A stretch of DNA of 64,000 nt from Vibrio sp. VB16 (GTDB lineage Bacteria; Pseudomonadota; Gammaproteobacteria; Enterobacterales; Vibrionaceae): assembly GCF_015594925.2 (NCBI RefSeq), contig NZ_CP087590.1, forward strand, positions 2,356,001 to 2,420,000, read 5' to 3'. Below, one piece after another: positions 17,564-25,870 of the stretch (the stretch's first letter is position 1; each line of letters opens with the position of its first letter). The notes under the pieces were generated by a model. That model was given only the letters and a program-made list of their open reading frames with translations. It made no database searches and was not told the DNA's origin. Made by a program: the position numbers and the translations under genes.

Positions 17564-18538
17564 ATGTTCAATTTTGCTAACTTCTACAAACTCATTGCTC
17601 AAGATACTGCATTACAGCCTTGGCTAACGATTCTTCCTCAACAGTTAACGGACTGGCAGAATGCTGAACATGGCGATTTTGAACGCTGGCTTAAAGCACT
17701 TAACAAGCTCCCCGAAGGGTCACCAGATAATATCGACCTGAAAACATCCGTTTCTCTTTCTAATAACCAACCTATATCCGATGGTGAAAAGAAAAAACTC
17801 GACAACCTATTGCGTACTTTTCATCCATGGCGAAAGGGGCCTTTTACGACTCATGACATACATATTGACACTGAATGGCGTTCAGATTGGAAGTGGGACC
17901 GGGTTCTTCCGCATATTTCCCCACTTAAGCATCGCTCTGTATTAGATGTGGGGTGCGGGAATGGTTATCACATGTGGCGCATGCTTGGAGAAGGTGCGCG
18001 TTTATGTGTAGGTATCGACCCTTCTCACCTGTTTCTCGTTCAATTTGAAGCCATACGCAAACTGATGGGGAATGACCAGCGAGTTCACCTGCTTCCTCTA
18101 GGTATCGAACAACTGCCTGAACTAAAGGCCTTTGATACCGTATTTAGTATGGGTGTTCTTTATCATCGTCGCTCCCCCCTTGACCATCTACTTCAATTAA
18201 AAAACCAACTCGTTGCTGGCGGAGAACTCGTTCTTGAAACCTTGGTTATTGATGGCGACGAAAATGCGGTTCTGGTTCCAACAGGCCGATACGCTCAAAT
18301 GCGTAACGTCTATTTTTTCCCCTCTGCAAAAGCATTAAAGAAATGGCTAGAAAAGTGTGGGTTCGAAGACGTACGAATTGTGGACGAAAATATCACAACG
18401 ACAGACGAGCAAAGAGCAACAGACTGGATGAAGCACAACTCTTTGCCTGATTATTTAGACCCGCAAGATCCAACCAGAACAGTGGAAGGCTATCCCGCCC
18501 CAAGACGAGCGATTTTGGTCGCGAGAAACCCGTCTTAA
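17564..18538 (+). CDS. cmoB: tRNA U34 carboxymethyltransferase CmoB
   Basis: CmoB transfers the carboxymethyl group from carboxy-SAM to 5-hydroxyuridine at tRNA position 34. The 324-residue protein has the typical N-terminal helical domain. The methyltransferase core carries VLDVGCGNGYHMWRMLGEGA and FDTVFSMGVLYHRRSPLDHL, and the C-terminus is EGYPAPRRAILVARNP. It forms a pair with cmoA and is followed by a weak hairpin. Confidence 0.97.
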   Translation: MFNFANFYKLIAQDTALQPWLTILPQQLTDWQNAEHGDFERWLKALNKLPEGSPDNIDLKTSVSLSNNQPISDGEKKKLDNLLRTFHPWRKGPFTTHDIHIDTEWRSDWKWDRVLPHISPLKHRSVLDVGCGNGYHMWRMLGEGARLCVGIDPSHLFLVQFEAIRKLMGNDQRVHLLPLGIEQLPELKAFDTVFSMGVLYHRRSPLDHLLQLKNQLVAGGELVLETLVIDGDENAVLVPTGRYAQMRNVYFFPSAKALKKWLEKCGFEDVRIVDENITTTDEQRATDWMKHNSLPDYLDPQDPTRTVEGYPAPRRAILVARNPS

Positions 18539-18595
18539 TTGCAACGAGTACCAATTACTTTTAGGTGATCGTAAATGCTAACCAAATACTGACAT

Positions 18596-18620
18596 AAGGG
18601 TGCTTCTCGCGCCCTTTGTT
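18596..18620 (+). terminator. Weak hairpin terminator after cmoB
   Basis: AAGGGTGC / GCGCCCTT can pair over 8 bp (one G-U) around a 5-nt loop. It is followed by a short T-rich tract (TTTGTTG) and lies between cmoB and the next lipoprotein gene. The T-tract is poor, so this is only a candidate. Confidence 0.45.
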
Positions 18621-18676
18621 GTGGGCTAAAATCCGCGGCGTATAACTAAATTATCCTACTGAAATTAAGGTAAAAA

Positions 18677-19444
18677 ATGCTAAAAATTGCTTTTTCTCTC
18701 ATCGCAATGAGCTTGCTCGCAGGATGCGCATCAACAAGCAGCGAAAAGCAGAACCAACTCACTCTAGACGCCATTAAACAATCGGAATCAAACATTGCCA
18801 ATGAAATTGAAATCTTAAAATTGGGCCTCAGTAACCAGTCTGATTACATTGCCAGTTTAGAAACAGAAGTCATTGGACTGCAAAGCAAGGTTAATGATCT
18901 ACAGCATACGGAAACGAAGCGTGAAAGCACCCAAAAAACGCCATCGAACAAGCGTGCTAATGATACTCAACTGAAAACCAGCACAACCTCACCCTCTAAC
19001 AATTTGGTTGTTCTTGGTGCGATTGAAAACATTCAGCTAGAAAAAATTGAACAACGCTACAGTGCGCGAATCGACACTGGGTCAACAACCTCTTCTCTCA
19101 ACGCTATCAACATCAAAGAATTCGAGCGTGAAGGGAAAAAATGGGTTAGATTCAATCTGAGTGAACTGGAGACTGATATTGAAGGAAAAAACCAAATTGA
19201 GGCCCCTATTATTAGGTATGCCAATATTAGGCAACCGAACTCAGAAACAGTAGAAAAACGTGCCGTGATCGAATTATGGGTAAAAATAGGCACAATTAAC
19301 GAAAAATCTGAATTTACACTGGCGAATCGCTCACAAATGAGCCACCCTGTTTTACTAGGAAGAGAGTTTATTCAAGATATTGCTTTAGTTGATGTTAGTA
19401 AAACATTTCTTCTCTCAAAACCAAGAAAAATACATAAAAATTAG
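18677..19444 (+). CDS. Lipoprotein with retropepsin-like (RimB/Zn-protease family) domain
   Basis: The 255-residue protein begins with a lipobox at Cys17 (SLLAGC). A coiled-coil/linker follows at about residues 25-110. A C-terminal domain of the family annotated as ATP-dependent zinc protease carries the retropepsin-like signature RIDTGSTTSSLNA with Asp133, and later PVLLGREFIQDIALVDVSK. It lies 8 bases upstream of a membrane-bound inactive transglutaminase gene, which is itself 4 bases upstream of an ATP-grasp ligase. These are seen together in many gammaproteobacteria, which suggests one periplasmic or cytoplasm-to-periplasm peptide-ligation and cleavage system. Substrate and true catalytic type are unknown. 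Confidence 0.82.
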   Translation: MLKIAFSLIAMSLLAGCASTSSEKQNQLTLDAIKQSESNIANEIEILKLGLSNQSDYIASLETEVIGLQSKVNDLQHTETKRESTQKTPSNKRANDTQLKTSTTSPSNNLVVLGAIENIQLEKIEQRYSARIDTGSTTSSLNAINIKEFEREGKKWVRFNLSELETDIEGKNQIEAPIIRYANIRQPNSETVEKRAVIELWVKIGTINEKSEFTLANRSQMSHPVLLGREFIQDIALVDVSKTFLLSKPRKIHKN

Positions 19445-19452
19445 GGACAATT

Positions 19453-20961
19453 ATGACGTCAAGAATTCCTTTTTATTTCCTTATCGGGTTGCTTATTATC
19501 GGTGGCATTTGGCTAAATGTTATGCGCCATGACAACTATGGGGTACCGTGGACACCAGGTGAAAAGCGCCAAGTATGGGACATTGAAGCTCGAATTGAGT
19601 TTAGCGGTATGGGCGAACCTGCCAAGGTTTCTCTTGCTGCACCAAATACACAATCTGGCTATACGTTAATAGATGAGTCGGCCTCATCTCCAGGTTACGG
19701 AATTGCCTACATTCATTCTGATACGGGTAGACGCGCTGAATGGTCGATACGTCAAGCAGATGGCTCACAGACTATTTACTACAAAACACAATTTCTTGTC
19801 GATGACCAAGCGAAGGTTGAGCCGTTTCCACCTTCAGATGAACCTATCTTGAAGCCTACTTTCGATGGCCCGCAAGAAGCCGCGGTTAAATCGATCATAG
19901 AGCAGGCATCACAGCGTAGCGCAGATGATGTCACTTTTACCCGTGAACTCATCAAAAGACTTAACGATAGTGATAGCCAAAGTGCCGCCCTACTGCTCGA
20001 CCAGTCAAGCAAAGCTCAAATCATTTCGAAGCTTTTGTCTTTTGCAGGGGTTCACAATAAGACCGTGGGCGTCGTCTATTTAGAAGATGGTCGTCGTCGT
20101 CAAAACATCAATAAGATGGTGCAAGTGTGGGATGGTCAGGACTGGATGCTGTTTGACCCAGAGTCTGGTATGCAGGGCAAAGCAGAAGATGCGCTCATCT
20201 GGGACGAATCTAATGTCTCTTTACTTGATGTCGTTGGCGGAAAAAACAGTCAAGTACACTTCTCTATGATTGCACAAGACATCTCACCTAAAGCGGCAAC
20301 TGAGAGCAAAGTAAGTGCTGACAATCTATTAAACTTCTCTATCCATAGCCTTCCATTGGAAGAGCAATCCATGTTCAAAACCATAATGCTGATTCCGATT
20401 GGCGCTTTAATCGTGGTTTTTTTACGAGTCATCATCGGCCTTAAGACATCCGGCACTTTTATGCCCGTGTTGATTGCTGTCGCATTTGTTCAGACACAGC
20501 TGATAACAGGTATCGTTGGGTTTTTACTGATTGTAGGAACCGGTTTAATCATCCGCAGTTATTTATCCAAACTTAATTTACTCTTGGTCGCTCGAATATC
20601 CGCGGTAATTATCACTGTAATATTGATTATTTCAGTATTCACAGTCGTTGCTTTCCGCATCGGTTTAACCGAAGGATTAAGCATTACCTTCTTCCCTATG
20701 ATCATTCTTTCGTGGACGATTGAGCGCATGTCGATTCTATGGGAAGAAGAAGGGGCGAAAGAGGTATTCTTGCAAGGTGGCGGTTCCTTGCTTACATCGG
20801 TTATCGTTTACTTAGCCATGACCAATGGTTACATCCAACACATGACCTTTAATTTCATTGGCGTACAGCTGCTGATTCTCGCGGCTATCTTGGCGTTAGG
20901 TAATTACACGGGTTACCGCCTAACGGAATTGCGTCGCTTTAAGCCATTAGCGGAGGATTAA
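19453..20961 (+). CDS. Inactive transglutaminase-like 7TM membrane protein
   Basis: The 502-residue protein has an N-terminal transmembrane helix (FYFLIGLLIIGGIWLNV) and a periplasmic region of about 300 residues. That region includes a transglutaminase-like fold (ELIKRLNDSDSQSAALLL through QVWDGQDWMLFDPESG) in which I see no catalytic cysteine at the expected helix. About seven transmembrane helices follow from residue 310 on. This is the architecture of the inactive-transglutaminase/7TM families. The inactive domain probably binds a peptide or glutamyl substrate. The gene is tightly packed between the retropepsin-like lipoprotein and an ATP-grasp ligase. Confidence 0.83.
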   Translation: MTSRIPFYFLIGLLIIGGIWLNVMRHDNYGVPWTPGEKRQVWDIEARIEFSGMGEPAKVSLAAPNTQSGYTLIDESASSPGYGIAYIHSDTGRRAEWSIRQADGSQTIYYKTQFLVDDQAKVEPFPPSDEPILKPTFDGPQEAAVKSIIEQASQRSADDVTFTRELIKRLNDSDSQSAALLLDQSSKAQIISKLLSFAGVHNKTVGVVYLEDGRRRQNINKMVQVWDGQDWMLFDPESGMQGKAEDALIWDESNVSLLDVVGGKNSQVHFSMIAQDISPKAATESKVSADNLLNFSIHSLPLEEQSMFKTIMLIPIGALIVVFLRVIIGLKTSGTFMPVLIAVAFVQTQLITGIVGFLLIVGTGLIIRSYLSKLNLLLVARISAVIITVILIISVFTVVAFRIGLTEGLSITFFPMIILSWTIERMSILWEEEGAKEVFLQGGGSLLTSVIVYLAMTNGYIQHMTFNFIGVQLLILAAILALGNYTGYRLTELRRFKPLAED

Positions 20962-20965
20962 GCCT

Positions 20966-21925
20966 ATGTTAGGAAGCTTCACTTCCCCTTTTAAGCTAAA
21001 AGATAAAGGCATCATGGGAATGAATACAAGGAACCACAGTTATATTGGTAGATATAACGACCGTTCTAAATATCCATTGGTTGATGACAAACTGAAAACA
21101 AAGATTATCGCTGAGCAAGCCGGTGCAACTACACCGGCACTGATCGGGGTTATTAGACAACAAGCCGCGGTGAAGAAAGTCCACGCCATGGTTAAAGACT
21201 GGCCGGGGTTTGTTATCAAGCCAGCCCAAGGCAGTGGTGGTAAGGGCATACTCGTTGTCGTCTCTCACAAAGATGGCGTCTATACTAAGCCTTCCGGTGC
21301 AACGTGTAACAAACAAGATGTTGAAAGACACATAAGCAACACCTTAGCGGGCCTTTTCTCTTTAGGTGGCAAAAACGACGTGGCGGTAGTCGAGAATTTG
21401 ATCAAGTTTGATGACTGCTTTGAAGGCTTTAGTTATGAAGGGGTACCCGACGTTCGCATTATTGTGTTTAAGGGCTACCCAGTAATGGCAATGATGCGTC
21501 TATCGACAAGTGCTTCTGATGGTAAGGCCAACCTTCACCAAGGTGCGGTTGGTGTGGGTGTGGATATTGCCACCGGAAAAGCGGTTCGTGCTGTGCAATA
21601 CGACCAACCTGTGACACTTCATCCCGATACCGGAAAAGAACTTCTCACGTTACAGGTTCCCCATTGGGAAAAGCTACTCGTCTTGGCTTCGAGTGCATGG
21701 GAGATGACTGGGCTTGGTTACATGGGTACGGATATGGTATTGGACAAAGAAGAAGGCCCTATGGTGCTTGAACTAAACGCCCGACCTGGTTTAGCCATTC
21801 AAATTGCCAATGGAGCGGGTTTGATACCTCGGCTTCAGCATATCGAAAGCCTAGGTATGCCCGCTGAATATCCCAAACCATTAGAAAGAGTGCTCTACGC
21901 GGCTAAGCAATTTGGAGTGAAATGA
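20966..21925 (+). CDS. ATP-grasp alpha-L-glutamate ligase-like protein
   Basis: The 319-residue cytoplasmic protein has the ATP-grasp fold of the alpha-L-glutamate ligase-like / sugar-transfer-associated group. Visible features are the ATP-binding strand GFVIKPAQGSGGKGILVV, the acidic DVRIIVFKGYPVMAMMRLS and the metal-binding end MVLELNARPGLAIQIANGAG. It should form an amide or peptide bond using ATP. It begins 4 bases after the membrane transglutaminase-like gene and ends the triad operon. The acceptor is unknown; RimK-like glutamylation is only an analogy. Confidence 0.85.
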   Translation: MLGSFTSPFKLKDKGIMGMNTRNHSYIGRYNDRSKYPLVDDKLKTKIIAEQAGATTPALIGVIRQQAAVKKVHAMVKDWPGFVIKPAQGSGGKGILVVVSHKDGVYTKPSGATCNKQDVERHISNTLAGLFSLGGKNDVAVVENLIKFDDCFEGFSYEGVPDVRIIVFKGYPVMAMMRLSTSASDGKANLHQGAVGVGVDIATGKAVRAVQYDQPVTLHPDTGKELLTLQVPHWEKLLVLASSAWEMTGLGYMGTDMVLDKEEGPMVLELNARPGLAIQIANGAGLIPRLQHIESLGMPAEYPKPLERVLYAAKQFGVK

Positions 21926-21963
21926 TTAAGTCGTACAAGATATCATTAAGTGAAAATAAGTAA

Positions 21964-22008
21964 CGGGTTCATACTGACGTGATGAATACTCGCTTCAGCA
22001 TGAACTCG
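21964..22008. repeat. Inverted repeat between convergent genes
   Basis: CGGGTTCATACTGA (21964-21977) pairs with TCAGCATGAACTCG (21995-22008) over 14 positions with one mismatch and one G-U. It fills the 90-base gap between the ATP-grasp gene (plus) and tdk (minus). It may act as a shared terminator, although no long T-run follows. Confidence 0.5.
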
Positions 22009-22015
22009 TACACCA

Positions 22016-22594
22016 TTATTTTCCTAATGCTTCTTTGTAGTGCAGTCGACACACAGAGACATATAGGTCGTTACCGCCAATAGCCACTTGATTACCTTCC
22101 GCAATTGGCTCTCCGCTTGCATCAGTACGAATAACCATATTCGCCTTACGACCGCAGTGACAGATGGTTTTTAGTTCAACCAACTTGTCTGCCCACGAAA
22201 GTAAATATTTGCTTCCTTCAAATAACTCACCTTGAAAATCCGTACGCAACCCATAACAAAGTGCAGGAATATTTAGCTTATCGACCACCTCTGTTAATTG
22301 ATAAACCTGTTCTTTTGAAAGGAACTGACATTCATCTACCAAGATACAGTGCAGCTTTTGCTCGTTGTTCAGTTTCTCAATTTCTGCATACAGATCCGTG
22401 TCTTGACGAAATAGATGAGCATCTGATTGTAAACCAATCCTGGAACTGACTTTACCTACACCATATCGGTCATCAAAAGCCGCAGTGAAAATCACCGGAT
22501 TCATACCACGTTCTTGATAATTGAATGAAGATTGAAGAAGTGTTGTCGACTTACCCGCATTCATTGACGAGTAATAAAAATACATCTGAGCCAT
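22016..22594 (-). CDS. tdk: Thymidine kinase Tdk
   Basis: Tdk phosphorylates thymidine in the salvage pathway. The 192-residue type II kinase has the P-loop SSMNAGKSTTLLQSS and the Walker B-like ILVDECQFLSKEQV. A zinc-ribbon has two cysteines in ICHCGRKANM and further ligands near the C-terminus (VCRLH). It is monocistronic, convergent with the ATP-grasp triad, and separated from cysS by a long inverted repeat. Confidence 0.97.
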   Translation of the reverse strand: MAQMYFYYSSMNAGKSTTLLQSSFNYQERGMNPVIFTAAFDDRYGVGKVSSRIGLQSDAHLFRQDTDLYAEIEKLNNEQKLHCILVDECQFLSKEQVYQLTEVVDKLNIPALCYGLRTDFQGELFEGSKYLLSWADKLVELKTICHCGRKANMVIRTDASGEPIAEGNQVAIGGNDLYVSVCRLHYKEALGK

Positions 22595-22601
22595 TATTGA
22601 T

Positions 22602-22670
22602 TCTCGGTTCTGATTCTCGGTTCATAAAACTGAATATCGGCGATTACTCTGTTAACGCATGAACCGAGAA
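22602..22670. repeat. Inverted/direct repeat between cysS and tdk
   Basis: TTCTCGGTTCAT (22614-22625) and ATGAACCGAGAA (22659-22670) are perfect 12-bp inverted copies with a 33-base loop. A second direct copy of GATTCTCGGTTC precedes the left arm. It lies in the tdk upstream region and could be a regulator site or a structured leader. Confidence 0.55.
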
Positions 22671-22713
22671 AACACGTTATAAGTAACCGCCTATATTAAT
22701 GGTTAAACAAGGC

Positions 22714-24096
22714 CTAACCTTTACGCCATGTTGTGCCTTCAGGGCCATCTTCTAAAACAATACCCATCTGTGCTAACTTATCGCGTGCAACATCTGCATT
22801 TGCCCAATCTTTAGACGCACGTGAGTCATTACGCAATTTGATAAGCGCTTCTATTTCAGCAACCTCGCTATCATTTCCAGAATCACCTTTCAAAAAAGTA
22901 TCTGGGTCTTGATGAAGAATACCAATAACGTCGGCCAACTCACGCATTAGAGCCCCAAGCTTAGACGCGAGTTGAATGTCTTCACTCTTAATTCGGTTTA
23001 CTTCTCGAGCCATATCAAAAAGTACTGAGTAGGCTTCAGGCGTATTGAAGTCGTCATTCATCGCGTCAGAGAAACGGCTTACATAATGGTCACCTGCTGC
23101 GGGTTCTGCATTCATGTCTAGTCCGCGCAATGACGTATATAGACGCTCTAACGCTGAGCGAGATTGGTTAAGATTATCTTCACTGTAATTTAGCTGGCTT
23201 CGATAATGACCAGACATCAAGAAGTAACGCACTGTTTCAGCATCGTAATGGCTCAATACATCACGTATCGTAAAGAAATTACCTAGTGATTTAGACATTT
23301 TTTCTTTGTCTATCATTACCATACCACTGTGCATCCACGTATTGACGTACTTTGAATCATGGGCACAGCAAGACTGGGCAATTTCATTCTCATGATGCGG
23401 AAATTGCAGATCAGAACCACCACCATGGATATCAAAATGGTTACCCAATATGGATGAATTCATTGCTGAACACTCAATATGCCAACCTGGTCTACCGTCG
23501 CCCCAAGGCGATGTCCAAGTGGGCTCACCGGGCTTCGACATTTTCCAAAGTACAAAATCTAGTGGGCTGCGTTTCGCACTATCAATATCGACACGCGCAC
23601 CAGCTTGCAATTGATCTAAATCTTGTTTTGATAGCTTACCGTATTCACTAAATTTCTTAACCTCAAACATGACGTCACCGTTACTGGCAACGTAAGCGAA
23701 TCCACGCTCAATCAATCGTTCTACTAGGTCGATTATCTCTTGAATATAATGTGTTGCTCTTGGCTCGACATCAGGACGCTTCATATTTAGCGCGTCAAAA
23801 TCTTGATGCATGTCTTGAATCAAACGCTCTGTCAACGAGTCACAACTTTCGCCATTTTCGGCAGCGCGTTTAATGATCTTGTCATCAATATCAGTAATAT
23901 TGCGTACGAAATTAAGGTCGTAACCTAAAAATCGTAGATATCGAGAGATCACATCAAATGAGACAAATGTACGACCGTGACCGATATGACAGAGATCATA
24001 AATGGTTACCCCACACACATACATGCCAATTTTTCCGGCAGTGATTGGTTTGAATTCCTCTTTTTTACGTGTGAGTGTGTTATATATTTTTAACAT
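22714..24096 (-). CDS. cysS: Cysteinyl-tRNA synthetase CysS
   Basis: This class I synthetase charges tRNA-Cys. In 460 residues it has the zinc cysteine and HIGH region (MYVCGVTIYDLCHIGHGR), the zinc ligands around GWHIECSAM and HGGGSDLQFPHHENEIAQ, and the KMSKS loop (DKEKMSKSLGNFF). An anticodon-binding helical domain ends in EDGPEGTTWRKG. Its length is typical. It is divergent from ppiB, the same pairing found in enterics. Confidence 0.98.
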   Translation of the reverse strand: MLKIYNTLTRKKEEFKPITAGKIGMYVCGVTIYDLCHIGHGRTFVSFDVISRYLRFLGYDLNFVRNITDIDDKIIKRAAENGESCDSLTERLIQDMHQDFDALNMKRPDVEPRATHYIQEIIDLVERLIERGFAYVASNGDVMFEVKKFSEYGKLSKQDLDQLQAGARVDIDSAKRSPLDFVLWKMSKPGEPTWTSPWGDGRPGWHIECSAMNSSILGNHFDIHGGGSDLQFPHHENEIAQSCCAHDSKYVNTWMHSGMVMIDKEKMSKSLGNFFTIRDVLSHYDAETVRYFLMSGHYRSQLNYSEDNLNQSRSALERLYTSLRGLDMNAEPAAGDHYVSRFSDAMNDDFNTPEAYSVLFDMAREVNRIKSEDIQLASKLGALMRELADVIGILHQDPDTFLKGDSGNDSEVAEIEALIKLRNDSRASKDWANADVARDKLAQMGIVLEDGPEGTTWRKG

Positions 24097-24337
24097 GATC
24101 TCTATCTGGTCTTATTGAAATTAAATAGAGCGCGAGTATATCAATTCCAGTTTGATTAGGTAACCGTTTTTGTCTTTGCTTTCAAGTCATGTGGGCGCGA
24201 TTCTAATAAAATGGCGATAAACAAGATGTCATGACGATAGAAGCCGTCAAGATACGCAATGTGAAGCATATTTGCTTGTTTGCTGTGTTAAGCTAGAATC
24301 CATACTTCAAAACAATACAATAAATAAGGTAAAACTC

Positions 24338-24832
24338 ATGATCATCCTTCACACTAATTTTGGTGACATCAAAGTACAGCTTAACGAAGAGAAAGCACCA
24401 GAAACTAGCGCGAATTTCCTACAATATTGTCGTGATGGTTTTTACGATAACACTCTTTTTCACCGCGTAATTGATGGTTTCATGGTTCAAGGCGGAGGCA
24501 TGACATCTGGTTTAAAAGAAAAACCAACTCGCGCGACAATTAAAAATGAAGCGAGCAATGGCCTAACCAATAACATTGGTACATTAGCAATGGCCCGTAC
24601 GATGGAACCGCATTCTGCAAGTTCTCAGTTTTTTATCAACGTTAACAACAACACGTTTTTGGATTTTAAATCAGAAAGCATGGACGGTTGGGGTTACTGC
24701 GTATTTGCTGAAGTGGTCGATGGCATGGATATCGTGAATAAAATAAAAGCGGTAAGCACTGGTACTATGGGTATGCATCAAGACGTACCGCTAGAAGAAG
24801 TACTTATCACTGGAACAACAATCGAAGAGTAA
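24338..24832 (+). CDS. ppiB: Peptidyl-prolyl cis-trans isomerase B (cyclophilin)
   Basis: This cytoplasmic cyclophilin isomerises X-Pro bonds. The 164-residue protein has no signal peptide and carries the core motifs YDNTLFHRVIDGFMVQGGGM, MARTMEPHSASSQFFINVN and WGYCVFAEVVDGM. ATG 24338 is chosen, with TAAGG 8 bases before it, over an in-frame ATG at 24272 that would add 22 unrelated residues. lpxH follows on the same strand after a strongly structured spacer. Confidence 0.96.
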   Translation: MIILHTNFGDIKVQLNEEKAPETSANFLQYCRDGFYDNTLFHRVIDGFMVQGGGMTSGLKEKPTRATIKNEASNGLTNNIGTLAMARTMEPHSASSQFFINVNNNTFLDFKSESMDGWGYCVFAEVVDGMDIVNKIKAVSTGTMGMHQDVPLEEVLITGTTIEE

Positions 24833-24859
24833 AAATGGGGAGCAACACGCCCTAAATAA

Positions 24860-24963
24860 TTGAAGTTACCGCAAAGCAATAAAAGAGTGAACCCATCCAG
24901 TCACCTAAGTACACTAAGTGATTGGATGAATAATGATGGCTCTAAAGGCAACGGTAACTTTAA
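24860..24963. repeat. Nested inverted-repeat element between ppiB and lpxH
   Basis: The outer arms TTGAAGTTACCG (24860-24871) and CGGTAACTTTAA (24952-24963) pair over 12 positions with one G-U. The inner arms CATCCAGTCAC (24894-24904) and GTGATTGGATG (24918-24928) pair over 11 positions with one G-U. The whole 104-base unit can fold into one long interrupted hairpin and ends about 30 bases before the lpxH start. It may be a small dispersed element or a leader structure. Confidence 0.6.
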
Positions 24964-24993
24964 GTATGATTGGTATCACTCCCCCCTAAAATT

Positions 24994-25725
24994 ATGACGA
25001 CTTTATTTATATCTGATCTCCACCTCACCCCTTCTCGACCTGACATTACTGAAAGTTTTACGACTTTCATGACGACACAAGCCGTAAAAGCCGATGCCTT
25101 ATATGTATTAGGTGACCTGTTTGAGTTTTGGATAGGTGACGATGATGATAGTGACTTTAGCCGCTCTATTAAGATGCTATTTAAAACACTAGTGAATTCT
25201 GGTGTTCCTTGCTTTTTCATTCAAGGAAATCGTGATTTTCTAATCGGTAAACGTTTTGAAAAAGAAACTGGAATGACGCTATTGGACGAGGTTTGTACCA
25301 TCGACCTTTATGGCGAACGAGTGGTCATTCTTCACGGTGATACGTTGTGCACGGATGATGTTAAGTACCAAGTTTATAGAGAAAAGGTACACCAACCTTG
25401 GCTCCAGTGGGTGTATAACCGCCTTCCACTGTTTGTTAAGAAAAAGATTGTATCTAAAGTTCAATCCGACATTGGTGAAGAGAAAAAAGAGAAATCTCTG
25501 GAGATCATGGATGTAAACCAAGACGCTGTTGAAGCAGTATTAAAACAGTTTGGCACAAACCTAATGATTCACGGCCACACCCATAGACCAGACATACATA
25601 AATTTTCTGTTGAAGGGTCAAAATACACTCGAATTGTATTAGGTGACTGGTATACACAGAGCTCAATTTTGAGTTTTGAAAAAGATACCTATTCTCTGCA
25701 AAATAATTCGCATATGCAAAATTAA
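24994..25725 (+). CDS. lpxH: UDP-2,3-diacylglucosamine diphosphatase LpxH
   Basis: LpxH hydrolyses UDP-2,3-diacylglucosamine to lipid X in lipid A synthesis at the inner membrane. The 243-residue calcineurin-like phosphoesterase shows the metal ligands Asp8 and His10 (FISDLHL), Asp41 (LGDLFEFWIGDD), Asn in QGNRDF, His in ILHGDTLC, and the HGHTHRPD pair. I use ATG 24994, which places these residues exactly as in the family; the upstream TTG is unsupported. The ribosome binding site is weak, and a structured element lies just upstream. Confidence 0.95.
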   Translation: MTTLFISDLHLTPSRPDITESFTTFMTTQAVKADALYVLGDLFEFWIGDDDDSDFSRSIKMLFKTLVNSGVPCFFIQGNRDFLIGKRFEKETGMTLLDEVCTIDLYGERVVILHGDTLCTDDVKYQVYREKVHQPWLQWVYNRLPLFVKKKIVSKVQSDIGEEKKEKSLEIMDVNQDAVEAVLKQFGTNLMIHGHTHRPDIHKFSVEGSKYTRIVLGDWYTQSSILSFEKDTYSLQNNSHMQN

Positions 25726-25870
25726 CGTAGAAACGTATCGAATCTAAGCAATAATAATATGTTATAACGTAATATTTTTTTAAAGCTAAAGAGTAATAAT
25801 GCTTTTTATGAAAAAAGGACGTAAGATTTAAAGACATAATTAAAAAGGTCAATAAGTCAAAAACCTAGAT

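Noticed and set aside
24860..24963. Integron attC (VCR-like) site
   Set aside because: The element is an imperfect palindrome of about the right size, but the ends (GTTACCG / CGGTAAC) do not fit the attC core GTTRRRY / RYYYAAC and there is no cassette context.
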